DNA from: Firm-04 sp045600205
GTDB lineage: Bacteria; Bacillota; Clostridia; Oscillospirales; Ruminococcaceae
Assembly: GCA_045600205.1 (NCBI GenBank)
Contig: JAZRXM010000014.1
Coordinates: 1-64,000, forward strand
DNA: 64,000 nt
Direction: 5' to 3'
Shown here: piece by piece, positions 42,380-50,115 of the stretch
Layout of the letters: the number at the start of each line of letters is the position of its first letter
Numbering within the stretch: the first letter of the stretch is position 1
Position numbers and translations under genes: made by a program
The notes under the pieces: model-generated
The model's input: only the letters and a program-made list of their open reading frames with translations
Told to the model about the DNA's origin: nothing
Database searches by the model: none

Positions 42380-44485
42380 ATGAAATCAAAACGCATTCTC
42401 ATTGCAGCCTGCCTGATTACCTCGTTGTCACTGATGTCCGGCTGTACCATCGAATTGTGGCCGGAACGCCCCGCAAACTCGAAGAACACAACAGCGGTCT
42501 ACGCTTCTGAACTGAATCCGAAAGAACACGAACTCGTTACCGACCATCGCTTCAAATCCCTCGATAATGAAGATCCTGTGCGCTTCGAAACGGCAGTCAC
42601 CGCTGAGGAAGCACAGAACGGTACACCCGTCAATCTCTGTGACAACAACGGTAAGTCCATCTCAAAAATGTACGACGACGGCACGCATTCCGACCGAATC
42701 GCAGGCGATGGTATCTACACTTGTAGCTACAAGCCAAAGGTCAGCGATGAGGAAAGCTTCTCCTTTTCCGCCCAGATCGGCGACTTCTGGACTGATCCTG
42801 CTTCCGTCAGATACTTTGATGATATCACTGAGAAAGACATTGAGGATTCGAAAACTGTCTATGCGAATTTTGCAAAAATCATGATGGAACAGTATGACGG
42901 CAATGATGAAATGACAGCCGAGCAAAAAGATAAAGTCCTTGACAGCATCGGTGATTATGCGGAAACACTTTATAATCAGGGCGCAGCAGTAGAATACAGA
43001 GTCAACAAAAATTATGGCAATGTCGTTATGAAACTCAGCAGCGGCATCACCTGCGTTTACTCCAATCCTTCTGAGGGCACTTTGGGCGGCGGAGCGTCTG
43101 CCCCTACACCTGTGCGTCCTACTTCTCCCATTATACGTCCTGACACCACTCCTGCTACGCCAACACCGACAGGCACACCCGCATCCACGCCCTCGTATGC
43201 TGTAAAATCCTTGAAAATCAAAGGATATATTCCACTGAACAGTGACGAACTCAACACATTTTTAGGCGATAATGTTGATGTTATTTCCAGTCTGAATAGC
43301 ACGATTTCCACAATTACATCTACACCTGATTTTCAGGGCAGCATCACAAGCGATGGGGTTCAGGTCGGAACCGGCGTAGGACCGCACTCTGTCAAGGAAT
43401 GGGGAGCAAACCAGATCATATTCTGGATAGGTCACGGCGGATACGATGGTATGATTCATTCCTATCTTGCAACAAACGAAGCATTCGATCCAGACAATTT
43501 TACTTCTGATGATCTGATCAATGACAGAATCATTATTCAATTACAAGTGGATAATTCATTGAAAACAGAGATTTATAACGAAACAGATCAAGTAGTAGAA
43601 GCGTTAATGCACAACCAACTGGACGCAAATGGTGACGGACAATGCAATTCCGACGATCTTACATATGCAGCTACTCGGGCAGATTATTATGGAAATCAAG
43701 ATGGAACCGCCACCATGGATGAATTCTATATATTGTTTTTATCGGATGACCATTTTTTCAATATGTTTATCGGTAATGAACAATTTATGGATGTTGTGTA
43801 TAATGCGTGCCATCCATGCATCACCTCCGAATACATCAAAGCGCATTGTTCGAATCTGACTGATACTTTTATTTATATCAACAGCTGCTATGGTTTGCAG
43901 GATTCTGTCCTTTCAGCAAGTTTGCTCTCAAAAGGCTGCAATGTCGTAGTCGGGTATACAAATTCTGTACACGATGTTTATGAACAAACCGTCAGAGAAC
44001 GTATGATTCAGGATATGTGTACGCCTCAAAATACAAATGCAGGTACTCCGTTGGATTATTTGGCACTGGACAGTGAAATCGTTCAATTCCAAGCCACTCC
44101 CGATATTTTTCAGCCTGGAGAAAGCGGTAATTTGACGACCTTAATTACCAAGGTCGATGCATTCGGAAACAGAGAATACCGTTTCGCCGAAGCCATTGCA
44201 GATGATTTAGACGATGCCCGTGAACAGGCGCAAATCAATCTCGGTTCCCTCCAGTTAGACTCTACATATATTTATATTGATAACGGTTCTTTCGGTACAA
44301 TCACTGTCAAATCTTTGCCCGACACCTACACCATGAACGATTTGATTTGGACAGTTGACAATGACCAGATTGCAACTGTCGGTCCCAACGGAGAGGTTTA
44401 CGGCATTTCGCCCGGTTCAACACGTGTATGTGTTGTCACAGATGATGGTCTATATTCCGCAGCCTGCTTCGTTGGTGTCAGATAA
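42380..44485 (+). CDS. Lipoprotein with caspase-like (clan CD) peptidase core and Ig-like C-terminus
   Basis: 701 residues from ATG 42380 (behind GGAGG). Signal peptide with lipobox LSLMSGC, so it is lipid-anchored outside. Residues about 60-165 resemble a choice-of-anchor/Ig-like module (YDDGTHSDRIAGDGIYTC). A Pro/Thr linker (about 235-275) follows. The core shows a strand and His in IIFWIGHGGYDG (His near 351) and Cys in FIYINSCYGLQDS (Cys near 502), the order and context of the His/Cys dyad of clan CD peptidases (gingipain, clostripain, caspase). Between them is an EF-hand-like insert (DANGDGQCNSDD, near 414-425). It ends in a Big_2-type Ig domain. Divergent from the secretion operon. Proteolysis is inferred. 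Confidence 0.72.
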   Translation: MKSKRILIAACLITSLSLMSGCTIELWPERPANSKNTTAVYASELNPKEHELVTDHRFKSLDNEDPVRFETAVTAEEAQNGTPVNLCDNNGKSISKMYDDGTHSDRIAGDGIYTCSYKPKVSDEESFSFSAQIGDFWTDPASVRYFDDITEKDIEDSKTVYANFAKIMMEQYDGNDEMTAEQKDKVLDSIGDYAETLYNQGAAVEYRVNKNYGNVVMKLSSGITCVYSNPSEGTLGGGASAPTPVRPTSPIIRPDTTPATPTPTGTPASTPSYAVKSLKIKGYIPLNSDELNTFLGDNVDVISSLNSTISTITSTPDFQGSITSDGVQVGTGVGPHSVKEWGANQIIFWIGHGGYDGMIHSYLATNEAFDPDNFTSDDLINDRIIIQLQVDNSLKTEIYNETDQVVEALMHNQLDANGDGQCNSDDLTYAATRADYYGNQDGTATMDEFYILFLSDDHFFNMFIGNEQFMDVVYNACHPCITSEYIKAHCSNLTDTFIYINSCYGLQDSVLSASLLSKGCNVVVGYTNSVHDVYEQTVRERMIQDMCTPQNTNAGTPLDYLALDSEIVQFQATPDIFQPGESGNLTTLITKVDAFGNREYRFAEAIADDLDDAREQAQINLGSLQLDSTYIYIDNGSFGTITVKSLPDTYTMNDLIWTVDNDQIATVGPNGEVYGISPGSTRVCVVTDDGLYSAACFVGVR

Positions 44486-44511
44486 AAAATCAGCAACCCA
44501 ATCATAGCATT

Positions 44512-44543
44512 CAGCCCGCTTAGATTTCAATCTAGGCGGGCTG
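44512..44543 (+). terminator. Terminator of the caspase-like lipoprotein gene
   Basis: Stem CAGCCCGC/GCGGGCTG with an inner TAGAT/ATCTA helix, followed by AAACATTTTC. Confidence 0.8.
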
Positions 44544-44598
44544 AAACATTTTCATATGATTCACCGCGTGTTTTCTTATCATTTCTCCCATTCCAAAC

Positions 44599-44640
44599 AA
44601 AAATCCCTCAGCGATATCAACATACCGCTGAGGGATTTTT
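44599..44640 (-). terminator. Terminator of the tRNA-Pro gene
   Basis: Perfect 15-bp stem AAAAATCCCTCAGCG/CGCTGAGGGATTTTT, ending 2 bp before the tRNA 3' end. Confidence 0.92.
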
Positions 44641-44641
44641 A

Positions 44642-44717
44642 TGGTCGGAGTGACAGGATTCGAACCTGCGGCATCCTGCTCCCAAAGCAGGCGCGCTACC
44701 AACTGCGCTACACCCCG
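44642..44717 (-). tRNA. tRNA-Pro (anticodon UGG)
   Basis: 76 nt with CCA encoded. The minus strand begins CGGGGTGTAGCGCAGTTGG (acceptor and D arm), has the anticodon loop CTTTGGGAG with TGG, and the T-loop GGTTCGAATCC, ending ACTCCGACCA. It reads proline codons CCN, mainly CCA/CCG. Confidence 0.96.
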
Positions 44718-44859
44718 ATAGTATTCTGTTTTCGCGCTTGTTGCTTTGTTCGCCCTCTTGCGGTTCCCAAAACTGCTGCGCGATGAATCGCTTGCATTTT
44801 TGACCGCTGCGCCAAAAAACACTCGCTGTTTCGTCTGCTGGACGCGCTCGTGTTTTTTG

Positions 44860-44898
44860 CCCAAAGCAGGCGCGCTACCAACTGCGCTACACCCCGAT
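44860..44898 (-). pseudogene. Truncated duplicate of the tRNA-Pro 5' half
   Basis: 39 bp identical to 44681-44719: the two bases before the tRNA, the acceptor 5' strand, the D arm and the anticodon stem up to the anticodon loop. It then runs into unrelated sequence. It lies between the tRNA promoter and the complete tRNA, so it is transcribed first. Confidence 0.85.
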
Positions 44899-44923
44899 GG
44901 TGTACCATTCATCACAGATATAC

Positions 44924-44952
44924 ATTATAGCACTTTTTTATATTTTTGTCAA
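44924..44952 (-). promoter_or_regulatory. Consensus promoter of the tRNA-Pro locus
   Basis: Minus strand TTGACA, 17-bp spacer, TATAAT; perfect consensus, 26 bp before the truncated copy and about 205 bp before the complete tRNA. Confidence 0.9.
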
Positions 44953-44960
44953 GTATTAAA

Positions 44961-44995
44961 ATCCCCCGCTGCCGATTTTCTCAACAGCGAGGGAT
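44961..44995 (-). terminator. Terminator of the lysine-biosynthesis operon
   Basis: Stem ATCCCTCGCTG/CAGCGGGGGAT (one G-U pair) followed on the minus strand by TTTAATAC, just after dapB. Confidence 0.8.
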
Positions 44996-45002
44996 TCTTC
45001 TG

Positions 45003-45761
45003 TCAGATTTCGTTGACCAGATCGGTCATGTTGTAATGTCCTGCGGGCTTGCCAATCAGGAACAGTGCCGCATTGACCGCGCCCTCAGCAAACACGCGCT
45101 TGGAGGATGCTGTATGCTTGAGTGAAATACACTCATCATTACCTGCAAACAAGACCTCATGCTCGCCGACAATTGTGCCGCCGCGCACCGAATGCATTCC
45201 GATTTCGCTGATCTCACGCTTTTTTCTGACGCTGTGGCGGTCATATACCAATGTTTTACCGCCGTCAAACTCCTCACAAAGACCCTTTGCGATCATCAGT
45301 GCCGTACCGGAAGGCGCGTCAATTTTCTGATTGTGGTGCTTCTCGATAATTTCAATATCGAACTGATTGCCAAGAACCGCTGCCGCCTTTTTCGAGAGCG
45401 CAATCAGCAGTTGAATACCGAGGGACATATTGCCGGACGAAAACAGAGCCGTCTGGGCAGATGCCTTTTGAATTTCCGCAAGTTGCTCCTCGCTGTAACC
45501 CGTGGTGGAAAGGACAACAGGCGTACCTGTGGAAACGGCATATTCAAGCAGTCCGCTCAGACAGCTTGGATGGCTGAAATCAATGATGACATCCGGCTTT
45601 TGTGCCAACTCCGAAAGTGACGAATATACGGGAAAGCCAAGGCTGTCGTCCTTGCAGATGTCAATGCCTGCAATTACCTGACATTCTTCTCTTTCACGGA
45701 TGCTGGCAGCCACAAAGCGACCCATTTTGCCGCACGCGCCACAAATTACAATGCTTGTCAT
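45003..45761 (-). CDS. dapB: 4-hydroxy-tetrahydrodipicolinate reductase
   Basis: Second committed enzyme of the diaminopimelate/lysine pathway; reduces hydroxy-tetrahydrodipicolinate with NAD(P)H. 252 residues with the N-terminal nucleotide motif ICGACGKMGR (about 6-15) and the family signature EKHHNQKIDAPSGTAL (about 142-157). The latter has the catalytic His pair and Lys. The sequence SSGNMSLGIQLL near 108-119 is also typical. It is the last gene of the asd operon, 89 bp after dapA with a hairpin between, and is followed by a terminator. Length normal. Confidence 0.96.
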   Translation of the reverse strand: MTSIVICGACGKMGRFVAASIREREECQVIAGIDICKDDSLGFPVYSSLSELAQKPDVIIDFSHPSCLSGLLEYAVSTGTPVVLSTTGYSEEQLAEIQKASAQTALFSSGNMSLGIQLLIALSKKAAAVLGNQFDIEIIEKHHNQKIDAPSGTALMIAKGLCEEFDGGKTLVYDRHSVRKKREISEIGMHSVRGGTIVGEHEVLFAGNDECISLKHTASSKRVFAEGAVNAALFLIGKPAGHYNMTDLVNEI

Positions 45762-45807
45762 ATGTATTCTCCTTTATTTTCATCGGTAAAAACAGGGAAT
45801 AGACCTG

Positions 45808-45833
45808 CGGCTTCCCCAAAAGAGAGGAAGCCG
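45808..45833 (-). terminator. Hairpin between dapA and dapB
   Basis: Perfect 8-bp stem CGGCTTCC/GGAAGCCG with a 10-nt loop and no U-tract. It may stabilise or process the mRNA rather than terminate it. Confidence 0.45.
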
Positions 45834-45850
45834 TCAGAATCCGAATCATC

Positions 45851-46741
45851 TTACTTCACCAAACCGTGCTTCTGCATATTTGCAAGCAACTTTGCGCGGT
45901 TATTCTCTGCCATCTCGTAAAGCGGCAGACGGCAGGGACCTGCATTCCAGCCCTGCATATTCATTGCTTCCTTCACAGGGATCGGGTTGACCTCAATGAA
46001 CAGATCGTTCATCAGAGTCAGCAGCTTGGTGTGCATTGCGGATGCCTTTGCAAAATCACCATCGAGGCAAGCCTGTGCCATATCGTGGGTTTCCTGCGGC
46101 ATGATGTTGGAAATCACGGAAATAACACCCTTTGCACCAATTGCCATCATGGGTACGGTCTGGTCATCGTTGCCGCTGTAAACATCAATACGGTCAGCGC
46201 AGCGTTCCAGCACCTGTGCGGTAAAGCTGATATTGCCCGATGCTTCCTTGATTGCAACGATATTCTTGTGATTGGCAAGCTCATCAATGGTGTCCAAAGC
46301 AATCCCCATGCCGGTTCTGGAGGGTACATTGTAGAGAATAATCGGCAGATCAACGGTATCTGCAACGAGGGTATAGTGCTTCAGCAGACCACGCTGTGTG
46401 GTCTTGTTGTAGTAAGGCGTCACGAGCAGCAGAGCATCTGCGCCGGCCTCCTTTGCAGCCTGAGAAAGACGAATGCAGCAGGCGGTATCATTGCTGCCTG
46501 TGCCTGCAATGACGGGAACTCTGTGATTTGCAGCATTGACAGAGAAGCGGATGACCTCCATATGCTCCTCCTCGGTCAGAGTAGAGCCCTCACCGGTTGT
46601 GCCTGCAATCACCAATGCATCGGTGTGCTTTGCGATCTGATCGTCAATGATACGTGCCAGCTCATCGTAATTGACAGAGCCGTCTGTATTGAACGGGGTC
46701 ACCAGAGCGACCGCAGCACCTGTAAAAACGGTATTCTTCAT
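45851..46741 (-). CDS. dapA: 4-hydroxy-tetrahydrodipicolinate synthase
   Basis: Condenses pyruvate and aspartate semialdehyde, the first step of the lysine branch. 296 residues from ATG 46741 (MKNTVFTG), which has AAAGG at spacing 9; an ATG three codons upstream has none. The TIM-barrel lyase motifs are present: GTTGEGSTL near 45, the catalytic Tyr in ILYNVPSRTGM near 135, and the Schiff-base Lys in VAIKEASGNI near 164. Third-last gene step of the riboswitch-controlled operon, following two hypothetical genes. Confidence 0.96.
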   Translation of the reverse strand: MKNTVFTGAAVALVTPFNTDGSVNYDELARIIDDQIAKHTDALVIAGTTGEGSTLTEEEHMEVIRFSVNAANHRVPVIAGTGSNDTACCIRLSQAAKEAGADALLLVTPYYNKTTQRGLLKHYTLVADTVDLPIILYNVPSRTGMGIALDTIDELANHKNIVAIKEASGNISFTAQVLERCADRIDVYSGNDDQTVPMMAIGAKGVISVISNIMPQETHDMAQACLDGDFAKASAMHTKLLTLMNDLFIEVNPIPVKEAMNMQGWNAGPCRLPLYEMAENNRAKLLANMQKHGLVK

Positions 46742-46759
46742 ATAAATCATCCTTTCCGA

Positions 46760-47137
46760 TTAGTCTAAAAAGCGAAGCTGCTCCCGCAGCCAGATAGAAA
46801 GCTGTTCCGCCTGTTGTTTTGTCATACCGCAGAATTCCTCATCCTGTGCCTGTTTGCTGCACAATACAAACAACAGGTCGCCATAGATCGTGCAGCCTGT
46901 GTGATAAAGGCAGGTGCCGCAGGTATTTGCGGGCAGCGATTTCTCGCCGCTTCTGCCATCAATCAGATAGCAGAGAACGCTGTCGGATAAAAACGGCGGA
47001 TTTACGGGAACACGCAGCCGCTCCGTCACATCCGTATCCAGCAGGCGACAGGCATCTGCCTGCGGTGTACTGTCAGAAATCGGACAAATCTGCAAATCCT
47101 GCCCGACTGCGGAAACACGGACAACATAGTGTTCCAT
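46760..47137 (-). CDS. Small hypothetical protein of the lysine operon
   Basis: 125 residues from ATG 47137 (MEHYVVRV), with AAAGGAG at good spacing. A longer frame to 47314 would overlap the previous gene heavily and lacks a site. The protein has a cysteine cluster near the middle (NTCGTCLYHTGC, spacing C-x2-C-x4-C) followed by a hydrophobic strand IYGDLLFVLC and a helical tail (KQQAEQLSIWLREQL). The cysteines may bind metal. No membrane helix. It is sandwiched between asd and dapA, 19 bp after the preceding gene and 18 bp before dapA, so it is co-regulated by lysine. Family not recognised. Confidence 0.7.
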   Translation of the reverse strand: MEHYVVRVSAVGQDLQICPISDSTPQADACRLLDTDVTERLRVPVNPPFLSDSVLCYLIDGRSGEKSLPANTCGTCLYHTGCTIYGDLLFVLCSKQAQDEEFCGMTKQQAEQLSIWLREQLRFLD

Positions 47138-47156
47138 ATGGGAGAAGCTCCTTTGT

Positions 47157-47765
47157 TCAGAAGATATGCGTAAAATTGAGTACGAGCGTCTGCGCGTTAA
47201 CGGGCTCTCCGATATGAGAAAGCGCGTCCGGCAGGTCGTAGGTAAATACGGGCAGTTCGCCGTTGGGATCCAGTTCAGCAATTGCGCCGCGCACCGCCAA
47301 CGAATCTGCCTCATTCAGCGGGAGGTAAATACGCTCGGTTTCGTCTTTTCCCGTGATCACATGGGTCAGCGCGACTGCACGTTTGGAAGCGGTCACGGCA
47401 ATGTAGGACGGCTCATTGGAAAGCAGAAAAGCACGATACTCCATGGAAACCTCTTTCGCGCCGCAGGAAATCATCAGTTCACTGAGGGCGTGTGCTTCCA
47501 GATCGGTTGCATCATCGTGCAGGGCGATCCAGAAATCAGGGTGACGGAACAATCCCTTTTGCACATCCGTGCGCAAAAAATTCTTGAACGGTTTTTTCTG
47601 CTCATGATATGCCTGAAAATACGCAGGAACATAAGGCAAAATGCGGGAACCCGGCGGAGAATACACATGAAAACTCGGAGATTCTGCCATTTTTCCGTCA
47701 CTGCGAAGCTCGAGCGCAGCTGCCTTTAAGGTATCGTACATCGGACATATGAATACGACTTTCAT
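47157..47765 (-). CDS. Hypothetical protein of the lysine operon
   Basis: 202 residues, cytosolic. It begins MKVVFICPMYDTLKAAALEL, a Rossmann-like beta-alpha start, and continues with FHVYSPPGSRILPYVPAYFQ and a mixed alpha/beta body (VSMEYRAFLLSNEPSYIAVT). No catalytic motif can be named. It lies 57 bp after asd and 19 bp before the small cysteine protein, in the same lysine-riboswitch operon, so it may relate to amino-acid or peptidoglycan precursor metabolism, but that is only context. Confidence 0.7.
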   Translation of the reverse strand: MKVVFICPMYDTLKAAALELRSDGKMAESPSFHVYSPPGSRILPYVPAYFQAYHEQKKPFKNFLRTDVQKGLFRHPDFWIALHDDATDLEAHALSELMISCGAKEVSMEYRAFLLSNEPSYIAVTASKRAVALTHVITGKDETERIYLPLNEADSLAVRGAIAELDPNGELPVFTYDLPDALSHIGEPVNAQTLVLNFTHIF

Positions 47766-47822
47766 TTCGGCGTTGATGCCTCACTTTCTGCGTCTTTTCA
47801 GGAAATTTCAGAGGAAATCATT

Positions 47823-48905
47823 TCAGTCAAAATAGCCCTTTGCTGCGAGCAGTTCTGCAAGTTCTACTGCGCCGCCTGCTGCACCGCGAAGCGTATTGTG
47901 GGAAAGGCAGACGAACTTATAATCGAACAGGGTATCCTCACGCAGACGACCGATGGAAATTGCCATGCCGCCTTCGAGGTTGCGGTCGAGTCTTGCCTGC
48001 GGACGATCGGGCTCCTCAAAGTAGTTGAGGAACTGCTTGGGAGCGTGCGGAAGTTCCAGATCCTGCGGTACGCCGCGGAATGCTGCCCAGTCAGCCTTGA
48101 TCTGCTCGATGGTAGGCTTATTCTCAAATTTCACGAAAACAGCTGCGGTATGACCGTCAGCAACGGGAACTCTGAGGCACTGGGTCGTAATGAGCGGTGC
48201 AGATGCCTTGACGATCTGACCATTTTCGATCTTGCCCCAGACCTTCAGCGGCTCCTGCTCGGATTTCTCCTCCACGCCGCCGATGTACGGGATCAGATTA
48301 TCGACCATTTCAGGCCAACGCTCAAAGGTTTTGCCTGCGCCGGAAATTGCCTGATATGTGCAGGCAAGTACCTGCTTGATGCCGTATTTACGCAGCGGGT
48401 GCAGAGCAGGAACATAGCTCTGGATGGAGCAGTTGGACTTGACTGCGATAAAGCCGCGCTTGGTACCAAGACGCTGCTTCTGAGATGCAATGATCTCCAG
48501 ATGCTCATCGTTCAGTTCCGGAATGACCATCGGAACATCGGGTGTGAAGCGATGTGCGGAGTTGTTGGAAACGATCGGGCATTCTGCCTTGGCATATGCC
48601 TCCTCCAGAGCGCGGAGTTCGTCTTTTTTCATATCAACAGCGCAGAAGCAGAAGTCAACTTCCGCTGCCATTTTCTCGATATCCTGACCTGCATCGTAAA
48701 GGACGATGTCAGCAAATTTTTCAGGCATCGGCATATCCTTGAATGCCCAACGGCTGCCAACTGCCTCGCGGTAAGTTTTGCCTGCGCTGCGGGAAGATGC
48801 AGCCATTGCAGTGACTTTGAACCACGGATGGTCTGCAAGCAGCAGAGCAAAACGCTGGCCAACCATACCGGTTGCACCGATGATACCGACTCGAAATTGT
48901 TTCAT
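47823..48905 (-). CDS. asd: Aspartate-semialdehyde dehydrogenase
   Basis: Reduces aspartyl phosphate to aspartate semialdehyde, the branch point to lysine, threonine and methionine. 360 residues from ATG 48905 (MKQFRVGIIGATGMVGQRF), behind AAGGAG. Rossmann motif GATGMVGQ at 10-17, active-site Cys in VKSNCSIQSYVPAL near 152, and GAGKTFERWP near 184. This longer form with the SNCSIQ motif resembles the archaeal/fungal-type enzyme. An in-frame ATG at 48950 falls inside the riboswitch terminator and was rejected. First gene after the lysine riboswitch. Confidence 0.95.
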   Translation of the reverse strand: MKQFRVGIIGATGMVGQRFALLLADHPWFKVTAMAASSRSAGKTYREAVGSRWAFKDMPMPEKFADIVLYDAGQDIEKMAAEVDFCFCAVDMKKDELRALEEAYAKAECPIVSNNSAHRFTPDVPMVIPELNDEHLEIIASQKQRLGTKRGFIAVKSNCSIQSYVPALHPLRKYGIKQVLACTYQAISGAGKTFERWPEMVDNLIPYIGGVEEKSEQEPLKVWGKIENGQIVKASAPLITTQCLRVPVADGHTAAVFVKFENKPTIEQIKADWAAFRGVPQDLELPHAPKQFLNYFEEPDRPQARLDRNLEGGMAISIGRLREDTLFDYKFVCLSHNTLRGAAGGAVELAELLAAKGYFD

Positions 48906-48948
48906 AATGATTCTCTCCTTCAAAAATGTAGCGGGTTTACGGGAAAAC

Positions 48949-48974
48949 AAAAAACCGCCCGTGAAACCGGACGG
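48949..48974 (-). terminator. Riboswitch-controlled terminator before asd
   Basis: Stem CCGTCCG/CGGGCGG, 6-nt loop, then TTTTTTG on the minus strand, 45 bp before the asd start. This is the expected OFF-state hairpin of the lysine riboswitch. Confidence 0.85.
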
Positions 48975-49081
48975 AGAATTGTGTCAAACGAAACTGTTTT
49001 GCGCTGTGCTGTACCGACGCATCGGATACAGTCGCAAAAGCGAAAAACGTTCAGCACTCCACAGCCGCAATGCGTTGCTGT

Positions 49082-49241
49082 GACAGTGACGCACCTTTTT
49101 GATGCGCCCCCAGCGTCACCCTCTGCCGAGAGAGCGTTGCTTCGGCGGGATTGCCTTTTCTGTATGAAGCATACCGCAAAAATCAGCGGTATCGGCTCGG
49201 CAGCCGCAACATACAGGACTCATCAAGCCCGCACCTCTGTC
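49082..49241 (-). promoter_or_regulatory. Lysine riboswitch (L-box) aptamer
   Basis: On the minus strand the aptamer shows the conserved 5' AGAGGTGCGG, the central CCGCCGAAGC, and the 3' CGCTGGGGGCGCAT. It closes with a P1 helix of GACAG (49237-49241) and CTGTC (49082-49086). When lysine binds, transcription should stop at 48949-48974 and switch off asd, two unknown genes, dapA and dapB. Confidence 0.93.
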
Positions 49242-49251
49242 CGTATCATAT

Positions 49252-49280
49252 ATCATACCACGAAATGGTTGATTTGTCAA
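49252..49280 (-). promoter_or_regulatory. Promoter of the lysine operon
   Basis: Minus strand TTGACA, 17-bp spacer, TATGAT, immediately before the riboswitch. Confidence 0.88.
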
Positions 49281-49369
49281 GCATTTCTCGCAATTTTTCG
49301 GGAAAACGACTTTTTTCGGGGATATGTGATACAGGATATGCGCCAATTCGACGAAATGTGCAGAATCAT

Positions 49370-49834
49370 TCAGGTGAGTCTGCTGCGTTTGTTTTTGCTG
49401 AGCAGGATGGAACTTGCAAGCAGTCCCGCACTGGACAGGACCAACACCACGCCGCCGCCGATCATAAAATACTTGCCGATTTTCGCGGTGATCGGGGACT
49501 GAATATGTGTGGGATCCTGCGGGTTGTATTCCACCACAACCGTGTCGCCCGTGCGCATACTGAGTGAACTGTAAGGATATCTCACATCTTCGTAACATAC
49601 GCCATCGACGTTATAATTGACATAAATGATGCGGTCTGTTTCCTCGCCGTCCGCGCCTTGATGCGTAACGAATTCAATACGGGTAATGGTACCGTCTGTC
49701 TGAACAGGGTTCGGGACGCGCGACTGATTGACAAGACTGCCGACCAACAGAAAAATCAATGCGGCAACGCACAAAATCGGGCAGACGATCACGCCGCCCA
49801 GACCAATCACAAATCGTTTGCGTGTAGAGTCCAT
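49370..49834 (-). CDS. DUF3592-type membrane protein
   Basis: 154 residues from ATG 49834 (MDSTRKRFVIG), behind AAAGGAG. Membrane helix near 10-32, an outside beta-rich domain with the DUF3592-like pattern VYVNYNVDGVCYEDVRYPYSSLSMRTGDTVVVEYNPQDP (strand, Tyr-rich, then a turn NPQDP), and a second membrane helix near 118-140, ending in KNKRSRLT. DUF3592 proteins are small, common in Firmicutes and without known function. It stands alone between the lysine operon and lysS. Confidence 0.75.
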   Translation of the reverse strand: MDSTRKRFVIGLGGVIVCPILCVAALIFLLVGSLVNQSRVPNPVQTDGTITRIEFVTHQGADGEETDRIIYVNYNVDGVCYEDVRYPYSSLSMRTGDTVVVEYNPQDPTHIQSPITAKIGKYFMIGGGVVLVLSSAGLLASSILLSKNKRSRLT

Positions 49835-49992
49835 TTTTCGCTCCTTTCTATTCTTCCAACTGACTGCGTTTTCTTCGGGTATCATTGCGGATGCCGAAAA
49901 TTATCAACAACCAACAGATTCCATATGTTCTCAAATTCTCCTCTGGATTACAAAATCCCGTCTGAGTATTCGCATAATGTCAGCTGATAAAA

Positions 49993-50102
49993 AGTATGGG
50001 GGAACCCTTTGGTAGGGTTCCCCCATGCCCCTCCTGACTTGATTCAACGATAAGGGGTGTTTTGCGCTCTGCGATTTTTCGAGAAAAATCGGGTAAGGTT
50101 TT
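49993..50102 (+). repeat. Dispersed two-hairpin repeat, copy B
   Basis: Matches copy A (11199-11285, minus) over both ends: AGTATGGGGGAACCCTTTGG at the left and the 25-bp block 50067-50091 with palindrome CGATTTTTCGAGAAAAATCG at the right. The centre is longer here than in copy A. Confidence 0.65.
49997..50025 (-). terminator. Terminator of lysS (part of the repeat)
   Basis: Perfect 11-bp stem TGGGGGAACCC/GGGTTCCCCCA with a 7-nt loop, followed on the minus strand by TACTTTTT. Confidence 0.82.
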
Positions 50103-50115
50103 AAAAAGAGAATAT

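Noticed and set aside
44642..44898. Integration site of a mobile element at tRNA-Pro
   Set aside because: The duplicated part is the tRNA 5' half, not the 3' end normally used, and no integrase or element lies between the copies.
44532..44915. Reading frame across the tRNA-Pro region
   Set aside because: It translates the tRNA gene and its truncated copy; not a protein gene.
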